From positions 1,444,693 through 1,463,824 of the forward strand of contig CP070681.1 in NCBI GenBank assembly GCA_020352575.1: a stretch of DNA of 19,132 nt. Reading direction: 5' to 3'. A program made the position numbers and the translations under genes. Origin of the DNA: Acidimicrobiia bacterium (GTDB lineage: Bacteria > Actinomycetota > Acidimicrobiia > Spongiisociales > JAENVV01). Shown in pieces: positions 1 to 7,642 of this stretch (its first letter is position 1; each line of letters starts with the position of its first letter). Below the pieces are notes generated by a model. That model was given only the letters and a program-made list of their open reading frames with translations, had not been told where the DNA came from and ran no database searches.

Positions 1-2373
1 ACCGACCACGCAGGCATCGCCACCCAGAACGTGGTGGAGCGCGAGCTCGCGGTGGAAGGCGTGTCACGCCACGACCTCGGTCGCGACGCCTTCATCGAGC
101 AGGTCTGGGAGTGGAAGCATCGGTATGGCAGCCGCATCACCGAGCAGATGCGCCGGCTCGGCGACTCCTGCGACTGGACCCGTGAGCGGTTCACGATGGA
201 TGACGGCCTCTCCACCGCCGTGCGCGAGGTGTTCGTCTCGCTCTACGAGCAGGACCTGATGTACCGGGGCAATCGCATCATCAATTGGTGCCCCCGCTGC
301 ACGACCGCCCTCGCCGAGATCGAGGTCGAGTACTGGGACGAAGACGGCGAACTCGCCTCCATCGCCTACCCCCTCACCTCGGGCGAGGGCCAGATCGTCG
401 TGGCCACCACCCGAGCCGAGACGATGCTCGGCGACACCGCGGTGGCCGTGCACCCCGACGACGAACGGTACGCCCACCTCGTCGGACAGGCCGTGACGCT
501 CCCACTCGTCGGCCGGGAGATCCCGGTCATCGCCGACGAGCATGTCGATCCCGAGTTCGGCACGGGTGCCGTGAAGGTGACCCCCGCCCACGACCCCAAT
601 GACTTCGCCATCGGTGAGCGCCACGACCTGGAGCAGGTCAACGTCATGGACGAGCACGGCGTGATCAATGAGAAGGGCGGGCGCTTCGAGGGCTTGGACC
701 GCTTCGATGCCCGGCGTGCCGTCAAAGAGGCCCTCGATGGCCTCGGGCTCCTCGTGGGCGTCGAGGACCACCAGCACTCCGTCGGCCACTGCTATCGCTG
801 CAGCACCGTCGTCGAGCCGTATCTCTCGCTCCAGTGGTTCGTGAAGGTGCGTCCGATCACGGTGCCGGCGATCGATGCCGTCCGTGACGGGTCGAGCCGG
901 TTCGTGCCGAAGCGATGGGAGAACTCCTACTTCAACTGGATGGAGAACCTGAGGGACTGGTGTGTGAGCCGCCAGATCTGGTGGGGTCACCGCATCCCCG
1001 CCTGGTACTGCGAGAATGCCGCCGAAGGCGGGTGCCAGGAGACCTACGTGTCCCGCGAGGACCTCACGGCCTGTCCGGACTGTGGCGGGCCCGTCACCCA
1101 GGACGAAGACGTGCTCGACACGTGGTTCTCGTCGGCGCTCTGGCCGTTCTCGGTCTTCGACTGGCCCAACGAGACCCCTGACCTCGCCACGTTCTACCCC
1201 AACCAGGTGATGGTGACGGGTTTCGACATCATCTACTTCTGGGTCGCCCGGATGATGCAGATGGGCATCCACTTCATGGGTGAGGTGCCGTATCCCGACA
1301 TCGTGATCCACGGCCTCGTCCGCGCCCAGGACGGCCGCAAGATGTCGAAGTCCCTCGGTAACGCCATCGACCCGCTCGAGGTGGCCGATGAGTACGGCGC
1401 CGACCCACTCCGCCTTGCCCTCCTCCAAGCCGCGGCCCCCGGCCACGACGTCCCGCTCGACATGGAGTGGGTCGCCGGGGCGCGCCGTTTCGGCAACAAG
1501 GTGTGGAACGCTGCACGCTTCGTGCTCGGGAACCTCGAGGGCCAGGTGGTCGAGGCCGATGGTGGCTATCCGGAGGACCCCGGACCGGCCGACCGGTGGA
1601 TCCTCCACCGACTCTCCGAGGTGAGCGTTCGATTCGACGAGTTGTGCGACGAGTACCGGTTCTCCGACGCGTTCGGCCTGCTCTACAACTTCATGTGGTC
1701 CGAGTTGTTCGACTGGTACCTCGAGATGGCGAAGGTCGGGCTCCGTGACGAGGCCACCGCCGCCACGACCCGCCGCACGCTCGCGGTGGCGTTGCGCGAC
1801 GTCGTCAAGCTCCTCCACCCCGCCATGCCGCACCTCACCGAGGAACTCTGGTCCCACCTGGTGGGGGAGGGGTTCGTCGCGTCGTCGACGTGGCCGGCGC
1901 CGCCCGACGTGGCCGCGCCCGAGGGCGTCGACGTCCTCCAGGATCTCATCGGTCGCGTGCGGTCGTTCCGTTCCCAACACGGGATCTCCCCGAGGCAGCG
2001 CATGGATCTCCTCGTCGCCGAGGGCGGCGAAGCGGTCGAGGGCTGGTGGTCGGGGCAGTTCGAGGCACTCGCCAACGCCGACCTCGTGGTCGTCGAGGCC
2101 GACCCGGGGCCCGGGCACACGCGACTCGTGAGCGGGCCCGTCCACGCGTTCATCCCGCTCGCCGGCCTCATCGACGTCGATGCAGAGAAGGCGCGATTGG
2201 CCAAGGCGATCGGTGAGATCGAGGGCGATCTCAGGAAGTCGGAGGGCAAGCTCGCCAACACCGGTTTCGTCGCCAACGCGCCCGAGGCGGTGGTCGAGAA
2301 GGAGCGTGCCAAGGTGCAGGAGTTGAGCGCTCGCCGCGCCTCGCTCCTCGGTCAACTCGAAGAACTCGGATGA
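1..2373 (+). CDS. valS: Valine--tRNA ligase (ValRS), 5'-truncated by window edge
   Basis: Charges tRNA-Val with valine in the cytoplasm (class I aminoacyl-tRNA synthetase). The frame is open from base 1 and begins inside the conserved TDHAGIATQ segment, so about 85 N-terminal residues, including the HIGH signature, lie outside the window; 790 residues are visible. Seen in order: a CPRC/CYRC zinc-type region within the editing half, the SRQIWWGHRIPAWYC block, a four-cysteine cluster (C..C...CPDC) before DVLDTWFSSALWP, the KMSKS loop at bases 1339-1353 (GRKMSKSLGNAIDP), the anticodon-binding helical domain, and a C-terminal charged coiled-coil arm (about the last 65 residues) typical of ValRS. 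The TGA stop overlaps the folC ATG in an ATGA, which suggests co-transcription and translational coupling. The family identity is certain from the motifs. Confidence 0.97.
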   Translation, partial: TDHAGIATQNVVERELAVEGVSRHDLGRDAFIEQVWEWKHRYGSRITEQMRRLGDSCDWTRERFTMDDGLSTAVREVFVSLYEQDLMYRGNRIINWCPRCTTALAEIEVEYWDEDGELASIAYPLTSGEGQIVVATTRAETMLGDTAVAVHPDDERYAHLVGQAVTLPLVGREIPVIADEHVDPEFGTGAVKVTPAHDPNDFAIGERHDLEQVNVMDEHGVINEKGGRFEGLDRFDARRAVKEALDGLGLLVGVEDHQHSVGHCYRCSTVVEPYLSLQWFVKVRPITVPAIDAVRDGSSRFVPKRWENSYFNWMENLRDWCVSRQIWWGHRIPAWYCENAAEGGCQETYVSREDLTACPDCGGPVTQDEDVLDTWFSSALWPFSVFDWPNETPDLATFYPNQVMVTGFDIIYFWVARMMQMGIHFMGEVPYPDIVIHGLVRAQDGRKMSKSLGNAIDPLEVADEYGADPLRLALLQAAAPGHDVPLDMEWVAGARRFGNKVWNAARFVLGNLEGQVVEADGGYPEDPGPADRWILHRLSEVSVRFDELCDEYRFSDAFGLLYNFMWSELFDWYLEMAKVGLRDEATAATTRRTLAVALRDVVKLLHPAMPHLTEELWSHLVGEGFVASSTWPAPPDVAAPEGVDVLQDLIGRVRSFRSQHGISPRQRMDLLVAEGGEAVEGWWSGQFEALANADLVVVEADPGPGHTRLVSGPVHAFIPLAGLIDVDAEKARLAKAIGEIEGDLRKSEGKLANTGFVANAPEAVVEKERAKVQELSARRASLLGQLEELG

Positions 2374-3668
2374 TCGACTCCCGCGAGGGGGCGATCGCCT
2401 GGCTCGACGACCACATCGGGCGTGGCATCAGGCTCGGCCTCGACCGCATGCGCGACCTCATGGCCGTGCTCGGCGACCCCCAGGCCGACTACGACCTGAT
2501 TCACGTGGCCGGCACCAACGGCAAGACGACCGTGGCCAGGGTGGCCTCATCCGTGCTCGTGGCGCACGGCCTCCGGGTGGGTACGACCGTCTCGCCGCAC
2601 CTCGAGCGCATCGAGGAGCGGACCATGCTCGACCTCGAACCTGCTTCGCCCGAGGAATTCGTCCAATCGGTCGCCGACCTCGCAGCGTTCGTCGACCTCT
2701 TCGAGGCGAAGTACGACTCCGTACCGACCTACTTCGAGCTCACGACCGCCCTGGCCTTCTCGCACTTCGCCACCCACGCCGTCGATGTCGGTGTGATCGA
2801 GGTGGGCATGGGCGGCCGACTCGATGCCACGAACGTCGCTGACGGCGAGGTTGCCGTCGTGACGTCGATTGCCCGGGACCACATGGAGTGGCTCGGTGAC
2901 ACGCTCGAGAAGATCGCGGTCGAGAAGCTCGCCATCGCCAAGGAGGGCTCGGCCCTCGTCACCGGTCCGCTCCCAGAGGTCGTGGTGCCCATCGCCCGGG
3001 CGAGGGCCTCCGAGCTCGGCATCCCCCACCGGGCGTGGGATCGGGACTTCGCCATCAAGGATGCCCGGCTTGCCATCGGCGGGTGGAGCGTCGACATCGC
3101 CGGTGTCCACGCCGACTACGACGAGGTGTACCTGCCCCTCCATGGCCGCCACCAGGTCGGCAACGCGGTGCTCGGCCTCGTGGCGGTCGAGGAGCTCTTC
3201 GGCAGGGCCCTCGATCCCGAAGCCGTCATCGAAGGGTGGACGAACGCCTCCTCGCCGGGACGGATCGAGGTCGTCGGCCGCTCGCCGCTCACCATCCTCG
3301 ATGGGGCGCACAACCCGTCAGGCCTCGAAGCCCTCACGGCGACACTCGATGAGGAGTTCGGTGATCGACGATTCCACGTGGTGATGGCAGCGATGGGGGA
3401 CAAGGAACTCGATGAGATGGTTCGCCACCTGGAGGGCGTCGCCGAACGGTGCACCGTCACCACGGTCGACGACCCACGGGCGATCGCCCCGGAGGCCCTT
3501 GCCGAGGTGGTGCGTTCCTCCCTCGACATCCCGGTCGACGTCGAGCCCGATCCCCACGTGGCTGTTGCCAAGGCCGTGGAGGGCGCCGCGGCAGACGAGG
3601 GTGTGCTCGTCACCGGCAGTCTCTACCTCGTGGGCGACGTGCGCCCCCGCCTCCTCGGTCTTGGCTGA
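2370..3668 (+). CDS. folC: Bifunctional folylpolyglutamate synthase/dihydrofolate synthase
   Basis: A Mur-ligase-superfamily enzyme that adds glutamate to dihydropteroate and/or folates with ATP in the cytoplasm. The protein is 432 aa, normal for the family. The ATP P-loop GTNGKTTV is at residues 48-55, an SPHL segment follows, and EVGMGGRLDATN begins at residue 143-144. A DHMEWLGDTLEKIAVEKLAIAK block carries the conserved central-domain lysine, and the C-terminal domain signature DGAHNP has HNP at residues 314-316. The ATG overlaps the valS stop by 4 nt and has no strong Shine-Dalgarno sequence, which fits translation coupled to valS. The valS-folC pair is a conserved actinobacterial arrangement. 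Whether both activities are present cannot be decided from sequence alone. Confidence 0.95.
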   Translation: MIDSREGAIAWLDDHIGRGIRLGLDRMRDLMAVLGDPQADYDLIHVAGTNGKTTVARVASSVLVAHGLRVGTTVSPHLERIEERTMLDLEPASPEEFVQSVADLAAFVDLFEAKYDSVPTYFELTTALAFSHFATHAVDVGVIEVGMGGRLDATNVADGEVAVVTSIARDHMEWLGDTLEKIAVEKLAIAKEGSALVTGPLPEVVVPIARARASELGIPHRAWDRDFAIKDARLAIGGWSVDIAGVHADYDEVYLPLHGRHQVGNAVLGLVAVEELFGRALDPEAVIEGWTNASSPGRIEVVGRSPLTILDGAHNPSGLEALTATLDEEFGDRRFHVVMAAMGDKELDEMVRHLEGVAERCTVTTVDDPRAIAPEALAEVVRSSLDIPVDVEPDPHVAVAKAVEGAAADEGVLVTGSLYLVGDVRPRLLGLG

Positions 3669-3700
3669 TCCGGCGGGCCATCGCATCATGAGGTCCGAAG

Positions 3701-3706
3701 AGGAGG
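3701..3706 (+). promoter_or_regulatory. Shine-Dalgarno site that sets the start of the 304-aa gene
   Basis: AGGAGG lies 5 nt before the ATG at 3712. It favours that ATG over the in-frame ATG at 3688 and over the open frame that runs upstream inside folC. Confidence 0.75.
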
Positions 3707-3711
3707 AGCCC

Positions 3712-4626
3712 ATGGACGACGCCGAACTGCTGTCCTTCATCAAGGACACCGAGGACATGATCAGGCCGAAGGATGTGGGCCTGCTCTACCAGCGGGCGGA
3801 GATGCTCCGGAGGCTCCCGCTCGGCCTCCAACGGTGGATCGTCTCCCGGGCGAGCTCCGGCGATCCGAGCATCGGCTTCGTCGTCGAGCCATATGCCTTC
3901 TTCCTCTCCTATGAGATCATCGACCTCGACTGGGCACAGTCGCAGCTCCCGGAGTCCTACCGGATCGTCCCGGCGGCGATGTTCGACGACGTGGAGCCCC
4001 GGCCCTGCGCCATCCTCGGTGCCTTCAACGTCCACACCTCGGTGTTCTGGGGAAGCCGCGTCGAGTTCTACCTCATCGCCGAGGACACTCGCTCCGGCAT
4101 GCTGTCGTGGGTGATCTGCGACTACGAGTCGAACACCATCAACTACGACCCGGGAGAGGGCTTCACCGGGGCCAGTACGCGGCACTCGGTGGTGACCACC
4201 TCGCACAGGGGAGAGGTGATCATCGATGTCGGGAGCGGGGAACGGAACCACCACATCGACTGCGTCGCCCGACTCGAGGGCGCACCGATGCGGCCCCTCG
4301 AGCAACGTCTCTGGATCGAGGGCAACCTCTCGGTCGACTACGGCGGGCGCCTCATGAACGAGGAGTCCGTGCCGTTCGGCCTCGTCTTCGACCCCGAAGA
4401 GGTGGCAAGAGCCCTGCACGTCCCGCTCGACGCAGTCGACGTGGGCACGAACACCTTCGCCGAAGGTCGCATCGCCGGGGCGCCCCGTGAAGCGGCCTGC
4501 TTCCCCTACGCACAGCACTTCCGCACCTCGAGCTTCCCGGTCGCCACCCCCGTCCACGACCGCGCGGCCCTCGAGGCGGCGTTCCACGAGGAGAGCCGGC
4601 ACGCCCACGGCCGCTGGGCGACCTAG
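3712..4626 (+). CDS. Uncharacterised 304-aa protein, possibly acetoacetate-decarboxylase-like beta fold
   Basis: I do not recognise this family with confidence. The start at 3712 is chosen from the AGGAGG just upstream. The product is 304 aa with no signal peptide or membrane segment, so it is probably cytoplasmic. The central region (about residues 80-200) alternates hydrophobic and polar residues like a beta-rich fold and contains the distinctive strings [23 protein letters not shown] and [20 protein letters not shown]. Later come [12 protein letters not shown] and [15 protein letters not shown]. The [13 protein letters not shown] start and the gFNVh..fwg..vE.YLI pattern faintly recall the acetoacetate decarboxylase superfamily, but the only lysines are K11 and K20, so the Schiff-base lysine of true decarboxylases is absent. 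It follows folC by 43 nt and precedes ndk, a slot held by an unrelated small membrane protein in mycobacteria. A binding role or a different chemistry is possible; function unknown. Confidence 0.85.
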   Translation: MDDAELLSFIKDTEDMIRPKDVGLLYQRAEMLRRLPLGLQRWIVSRASSGDPSIGFVVEPYAFFLSYEIIDLDWAQSQLPESYRIVPAAMFDDVEPRPCAILGAFNVHTSVFWGSRVEFYLIAEDTRSGMLSWVICDYESNTINYDPGEGFTGASTRHSVVTTSHRGEVIIDVGSGERNHHIDCVARLEGAPMRPLEQRLWIEGNLSVDYGGRLMNEESVPFGLVFDPEEVARALHVPLDAVDVGTNTFAEGRIAGAPREAACFPYAQHFRTSSFPVATPVHDRAALEAAFHEESRHAHGRWAT

Positions 4627-4641
4627 GAACGCCGCCCCATC

Positions 4642-4647
4642 TACCTT
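4642..4647 (+). promoter_or_regulatory. Putative -10 box for leaderless ndk
   Basis: TACCTT fits the TANNNT pattern and ends 7 nt before the ndk ATG at 4655, placing transcription start on or next to the start codon. No clear -35 box and no Shine-Dalgarno sequence is seen before this ATG. Confidence 0.4.
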
Positions 4648-4654
4648 TCCGCCC

Positions 4655-5059
4655 ATGGCACACCAGCACACCTTCGTCATGGTCAAGCCCGATGGGGTCC
4701 GTAAGGGGCTCATCGGCGAGGTGATCTCACGCTTCGAGGCCAAGGGCCTCACCCTCGAGCAGATGCGCATGCTCACCATCGCCGAGGAGATGGCGAACGA
4801 GCACTACGGCGAGCACGCCGGCAGGCCGTTCTTCCCGTCGCTGGTCGAGTTCATCACCTCGGGTCCGGTCGTCGCGATGGAGTGGTCCGGCGAGGAGGCC
4901 GTCTCGGTCTGTCGCACGATCATGGGTGTCACGAACCCCGTCGAGGCGGCGCCCGGAACCATCCGCGGTGACTACGCGCTCGAGATCGGCGAGAACATCG
5001 TGCATGGCTCGGACTCGCCCGAGTCGGCAGCGCGCGAGCTCGGGATCTTCTTCGGGTAG
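4655..5059 (+). CDS. ndk: Nucleoside diphosphate kinase
   Basis: Transfers the gamma phosphate of ATP onto NDPs through a phosphohistidine intermediate, balancing NTP and dNTP pools in the cytoplasm. At 134 aa it has the usual length. Seen: N-terminal [23 protein letters not shown], the [11 protein letters not shown] loop, [13 protein letters not shown], and the active-site block [12 protein letters not shown] with the catalytic histidine at residue 117, its canonical position. The ATG at 4655 is the first sensible start. It lacks a Shine-Dalgarno sequence but has a TANNNT box 7 nt upstream, so it may be translated from a leaderless mRNA of its own in addition to readthrough from valS-folC. 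The stop codon is embedded in the left arm of a perfect hairpin (5059-5079). Confidence 0.97.
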   Translation: MAHQHTFVMVKPDGVRKGLIGEVISRFEAKGLTLEQMRMLTIAEEMANEHYGEHAGRPFFPSLVEFITSGPVVAMEWSGEEAVSVCRTIMGVTNPVEAAPGTIRGDYALEIGENIVHGSDSPESAARELGIFFG

Positions 5060-5079
5060 GGCTGCGCAGGGCGCAGCCC
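5059..5079 (+). terminator. Perfect 9-bp hairpin at the ndk stop codon, possible terminator
   Basis: GGGCTGCGC (5059-5067) pairs perfectly with GCGCAGCCC (5071-5079) around a 3-nt loop. It begins on the last base of the ndk stop codon. There is no U-tract (it is followed by GTTCCC), so it is either a weak, high-GC style intrinsic terminator or an mRNA 3'-end stabiliser separating ndk from the mre operon. Confidence 0.5.
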
Positions 5080-5083
5080 GTTC

Positions 5084-5122
5084 CCAGTCGTCAGTTGTCA
5101 GCTGTCGACTCCTGACGACTGG
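5084..5122. repeat. 10-bp inverted repeat with 7-nt periodic core between ndk and mreB
   Basis: CCAGTCGTCA (5084-5093) is the exact reverse complement of TGACGACTGG (5113-5122), with a 19-nt loop. Inside and around it, GTCAG-like pentamers recur every 7 nt (5090, 5097, then GTCGA at 5104), and TGAC units recur to base 5130. The element is non-coding. It could be a small dispersed repeat, an operator for the mre operon, or part of a terminator. Confidence 0.6.
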
Positions 5123-5153
5123 TGACTGACCACGCCGATTTGCGGCCGACGGG

Positions 5154-5180
5154 TTGCAAAACGGCTACGGCAAGTACACT
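5154..5180 (+). promoter_or_regulatory. Possible promoter of the mreBCD-mrdA-rodA operon
   Basis: TTGCAA (5154-5159) is followed after 15 nt by TACACT (5175-5180). The spacing is shorter than ideal, but the boxes lie downstream of the ndk hairpin and would give a leader of about 24 nt before the mreB GTG. Confidence 0.35.
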
Positions 5181-5198
5181 GCCGCTCGGAAGCTCCCT

Positions 5199-5205
5199 GA
5201 GAGGG
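5199..5205 (+). promoter_or_regulatory. Shine-Dalgarno site that sets the mreB start
   Basis: GAGAGGG ends 5 nt before the GTG at 5211. It supports GTG 5211 over the in-frame TTG at 5154, which overlaps the likely -35 box. Confidence 0.55.
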
Positions 5206-5210
5206 CCCTC

Positions 5211-6242
5211 GTGGCAGAGTCTCTCTTCGCCTTCGCCGGCCAGGACATGGCCATCGACCTCGGCACGGCGAACACCCTCGTGTTCGTCCGCGGCGCCGGC
5301 ATCGTCCTGAACGAACCGTCGGTGGTGGCGATCAACTCGAAGAACAACCGAGCCCTTGCCGTCGGCATGGAGGCGAAGCGGATGATCGGCCGCACGCCGT
5401 CGCACATCCGCGCCATCCGCCCGCTGCGTGACGGTGTCATCGCCGATTTCGAGATCACCGAGATGATGCTTCGGTACTTCATCCAGAAGGTGCACCGGCG
5501 CAAGTGGGCGCGTCCCCGCATCGTCGTTTGTGTGCCATCGGGTATCACGCCGGTCGAGCGCAGGGCAGTCGAAGAGGCCGCCTACCAGGCGGGTGCCCGT
5601 CGGGCCTACACGATCGAGGAGCCGATGGCCGCTGCGATCGGCTCCGGCCTCCCCATCCACGAGCCGTCCGGCTCGATGGTCATCGATATCGGTGGTGGCA
5701 CCACCGAGGTCGCCGTCATCTCCCTGGGTGGCATCGTCGTCTCCCGCTCCATCCGGGTGGGTGGTGACGAGCTCGACGAGGCGATCATCGAGTGGGTGAA
5801 GAAGGAGTACAACCTCCTCCTGGGCGAGCGCACTGCCGAGCAGCTCAAGATGGCGATCGGCTCTGCCTATCCGTTCCCGAAGGAGCCGTCGGCCGAGGTT
5901 CGGGGACGAGACCTCGTGACGGGTCTGCCGAAGAACGTGATGTTGAGCGCTGCCGAGGTCCGCGAGGCGACCGAGGAGCCGGTGCAGGCCATCGTCGACT
6001 CGGTGAAATACACGCTCGACAAGACGCCGCCCGAGCTGGCGTCGGACCTCATCGAACGAGGCATCATGATCACCGGCGGTGGCGCGCTGCTGCGCGGCCT
6101 CGACGAGCGCCTGGCGTACGAGACCGGCATGCCGATGGTGACGGCCTCCCAGCCGTTGAAGTCGGTCGCCGAGGGTTCGGGACGCTGCCTCGAGGAATTC
6201 GACCTGCTGCAAGGGGTGCTCGTCTCGTCCGGCCGTACCTGA
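5211..6242 (+). CDS. mreB: Rod-shape-determining protein MreB (bacterial actin)
   Basis: Forms ATP-dependent membrane-associated filaments that organise lateral wall synthesis. From GTG 5211 the protein is 343 aa, the normal MreB length, and starts MAESLFAFAGQDMAIDLGTANT. The amphipathic N-terminus followed by phosphate loop 1 DLGTANT (residues 16-22) argues for this start. Further actin-fold motifs are DIGGGTTEV (159-167, phosphate 2), GGDELDEAII, GERTAEQLKMAIGSA, and ITGGGALLRGL near the C-terminus (adenosine motif). It is the first gene of a five-gene elongasome operon, with mreC starting 10 nt after its stop. The same position between ndk and rne is known in Streptomyces, where mreB acts mainly in sporulation; mycobacteria lack it. 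Confidence 0.96.
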   Translation: MAESLFAFAGQDMAIDLGTANTLVFVRGAGIVLNEPSVVAINSKNNRALAVGMEAKRMIGRTPSHIRAIRPLRDGVIADFEITEMMLRYFIQKVHRRKWARPRIVVCVPSGITPVERRAVEEAAYQAGARRAYTIEEPMAAAIGSGLPIHEPSGSMVIDIGGGTTEVAVISLGGIVVSRSIRVGGDELDEAIIEWVKKEYNLLLGERTAEQLKMAIGSAYPFPKEPSAEVRGRDLVTGLPKNVMLSAAEVREATEEPVQAIVDSVKYTLDKTPPELASDLIERGIMITGGGALLRGLDERLAYETGMPMVTASQPLKSVAEGSGRCLEEFDLLQGVLVSSGRT

Positions 6243-6252
6243 GCGGTCGCCC

Positions 6253-7146
6253 ATGCGCCTGCGACAGGGTCGCGACAACCCCACCTTCGTCTTCATCGTG
6301 CTGGTGCTGGTGTCGTTCGTCCTCATGACGTTCGATGCCCAGCGGACCGAGCAGGCGGGGTTCGTCGGCATCCTCCGCAACGGTGCTGCGGCACTCTTCG
6401 GACCCGTCCAGCGAACCGTCGACTTCGTCGCCGATCCGGTCTTCGAGTTCGTCTCCGGGGTGGCGTCGATCGCGACCCTGCGCCAGCAGAACGAACTCCT
6501 CGTCCGCGAGAACGAGGAGTTCCGGGCCCGGATCCAGGAGGTGAGCCGACTCGAGCTCGAGAACGAGCAGTTGCGGGCCCTCCTCGACCTCGAGAGCCAA
6601 CTGGAACTCGAGACGATCCCGATCGTCGCCGACGTCACCGGCGCCACCGAGGACGGCGGCCTCCTCATCGCCAAGGGCACCTCCGACGGCGTGGTGATCG
6701 GCATGCCGGTCCTCAACGAGTCCCAACTGCTCATCGGACGCGTGGTGCAGGCAACCGAGCAACAGGCGGTCGCCGAGCTCCTCATCGACGCCACCGACGC
6801 GGTCGTCGTGGACACCCCCGAGGGAGTGACCGGCGTGGTCACCGGCACCGGCAGGGTGGGGGAGCTGCGCCTCTCCGTCGAGTTCGGTGCGCTCTACGTG
6901 CCCGAGGGAACCGTCTTCACCACGGCCGGGTTCGGGCTGCCCCGAGGGCTCCAGGTGGGGTACGCCGAGCAGGAGCTCGTCCCGCTCGGTGACACGATCA
7001 TCGACGCCCGCATCACTCCGTTCGCCGATTTCTCGCGCCTGCCCCGATTCGTCCTCATCGTCCCGGTGCTCGAGCGCCCGGGCGACGACCCCGCACCGGA
7101 GGAGCCCGCGGAGGACGTCCCCGTCGAGGAGTCCACCGATGGATGA
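6253..7146 (+). CDS. mreC: Cell-shape-determining protein MreC
   Basis: Extracytoplasmic scaffold that links MreB/MreD to PBP2 and RodA. The protein is 297 aa. A short basic N-terminus (MRLRQGRDN) precedes one transmembrane helix (about residues 11-26). A coiled coil follows (about 75-115, rich in LRQQNELLVRENEEF and LELENEQLRALL repeats) and then the MreC beta domain, ending in VPEGTVFTTAGFGLPRGLQVGYAEQ and FVLIVPVLERP. The last ~23 residues are an acidic Pro/Glu-rich tail (PGDDPAPEEPAEDVPVEE...), which should be outside the membrane. mreD starts 8 nt before the stop, so the two are translationally coupled. Identity is firm from length, topology and context. Confidence 0.93.
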   Translation: MRLRQGRDNPTFVFIVLVLVSFVLMTFDAQRTEQAGFVGILRNGAAALFGPVQRTVDFVADPVFEFVSGVASIATLRQQNELLVRENEEFRARIQEVSRLELENEQLRALLDLESQLELETIPIVADVTGATEDGGLLIAKGTSDGVVIGMPVLNESQLLIGRVVQATEQQAVAELLIDATDAVVVDTPEGVTGVVTGTGRVGELRLSVEFGALYVPEGTVFTTAGFGLPRGLQVGYAEQELVPLGDTIIDARITPFADFSRLPRFVLIVPVLERPGDDPAPEEPAEDVPVEESTDG

Positions 7147-7642
7147 TCGGGCAGCACTCGGGAGGGCGATCCTGCTCATGATGGGCGGGATCATCCTCCA
7201 GACGACGGTCATCAACCGGCTCCAGGAGCCGTTCTTCGGCTTCTCCCCGAACCTCGTGGTCGTGCTCACGATCCTCTCGGCCCGCTGGGTGCATCCGCGG
7301 GCGGCCCTGCTGCTCGGCTTCACGGCCGGCCTGTTCCTCGACCTGCTCGGGGGCGGCATCCTCGGACTCCGCGCCCTCGTGCTCACGACCGTTGCCTATG
7401 CGGCAGTGCGCGCAACGAGCGAGCTGCCGTTGCGTTCCATCGTCGGCGTGTGGCCCATCAGCCTCCTGGCCGAGGTCGTCCTGTTCGTGGTGGGCACCCT
7501 GGCGGGCCGCGGCACCTTGCTCCAGGCCGAGTTACTGCAGCGTTCGATCGTCGTGCCCCTCCTGAATTTGGTGTTGGCAGCCGTACTGTTCCCCCTGCTC
7601 GCCCGTGTGCTGAAACCCCGCGAGAGGAGGATCCCGCTGTGA
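7139..7642 (+). CDS. mreD: Rod-shape-determining membrane protein MreD
   Basis: Integral membrane partner of MreC in the elongasome. The protein is 167 aa, as usual for MreD, and very hydrophobic, with about five predicted membrane segments (starting near residues 9, 38, 55, 79 and 105, with a further stretch near 138-157). MreD-like features include the TTVINRLQEPFFGFSPNLVVVLTI opening and the GFTAGLFLDLLGGGILGLRAL segment. The ATG at 7139 overlaps the mreC stop by 8 nt; the ATG at 7143 is out of frame. The stop overlaps the mrdA GTG in a GTGA. MreD is poorly conserved in sequence, so the call rests on hydropathy plus its position between mreC and mrdA. Confidence 0.92.
   Translation: MDDRAALGRAILLMMGGIILQTTVINRLQEPFFGFSPNLVVVLTILSARWVHPRAALLLGFTAGLFLDLLGGGILGLRALVLTTVAYAAVRATSELPLRSIVGVWPISLLAEVVLFVVGTLAGRGTLLQAELLQRSIVVPLLNLVLAAVLFPLLARVLKPRERRIPL
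7625..7630 (+). promoter_or_regulatory. Shine-Dalgarno site that sets the mrdA start
   Basis: AGGAGG lies 8 nt before GTG 7639. It confirms that start over upstream in-frame starts within mreD. Confidence 0.75.

Noticed and set aside
64..2355. 763-codon open frame on the minus strand opposite valS
   Set aside because: It mirrors valS in a high-GC genome where antisense frames stay open. The translation has no recognisable motif and is biased in composition, and valS is certain.
3412..3711. Longer N-terminus for the 304-aa protein starting inside folC
   Set aside because: The extra residues are Arg/Pro-rich out-of-frame folC sequence. A clear AGGAGG precedes ATG 3712, which gives a sensible start.
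5154..5210. TTG start for mreB adding 19 residues
   Set aside because: MreB homologues start a few residues before the DLGTANT motif, GTG 5211 has a ribosome-binding site, and the TTG overlaps a likely -35 box.
5091..6848. 585-codon open frame on the minus strand opposite mreB and mreC
   Set aside because: It spans two firmly identified genes and the intergenic repeat. The product is Ser/Arg/Asp-rich with no domain.
7450..7638. Upstream start for mrdA within mreD
   Set aside because: The extension is an out-of-frame reading of mreD. GTG 7639 has AGGAGG 8 nt upstream and leads directly into the membrane anchor.
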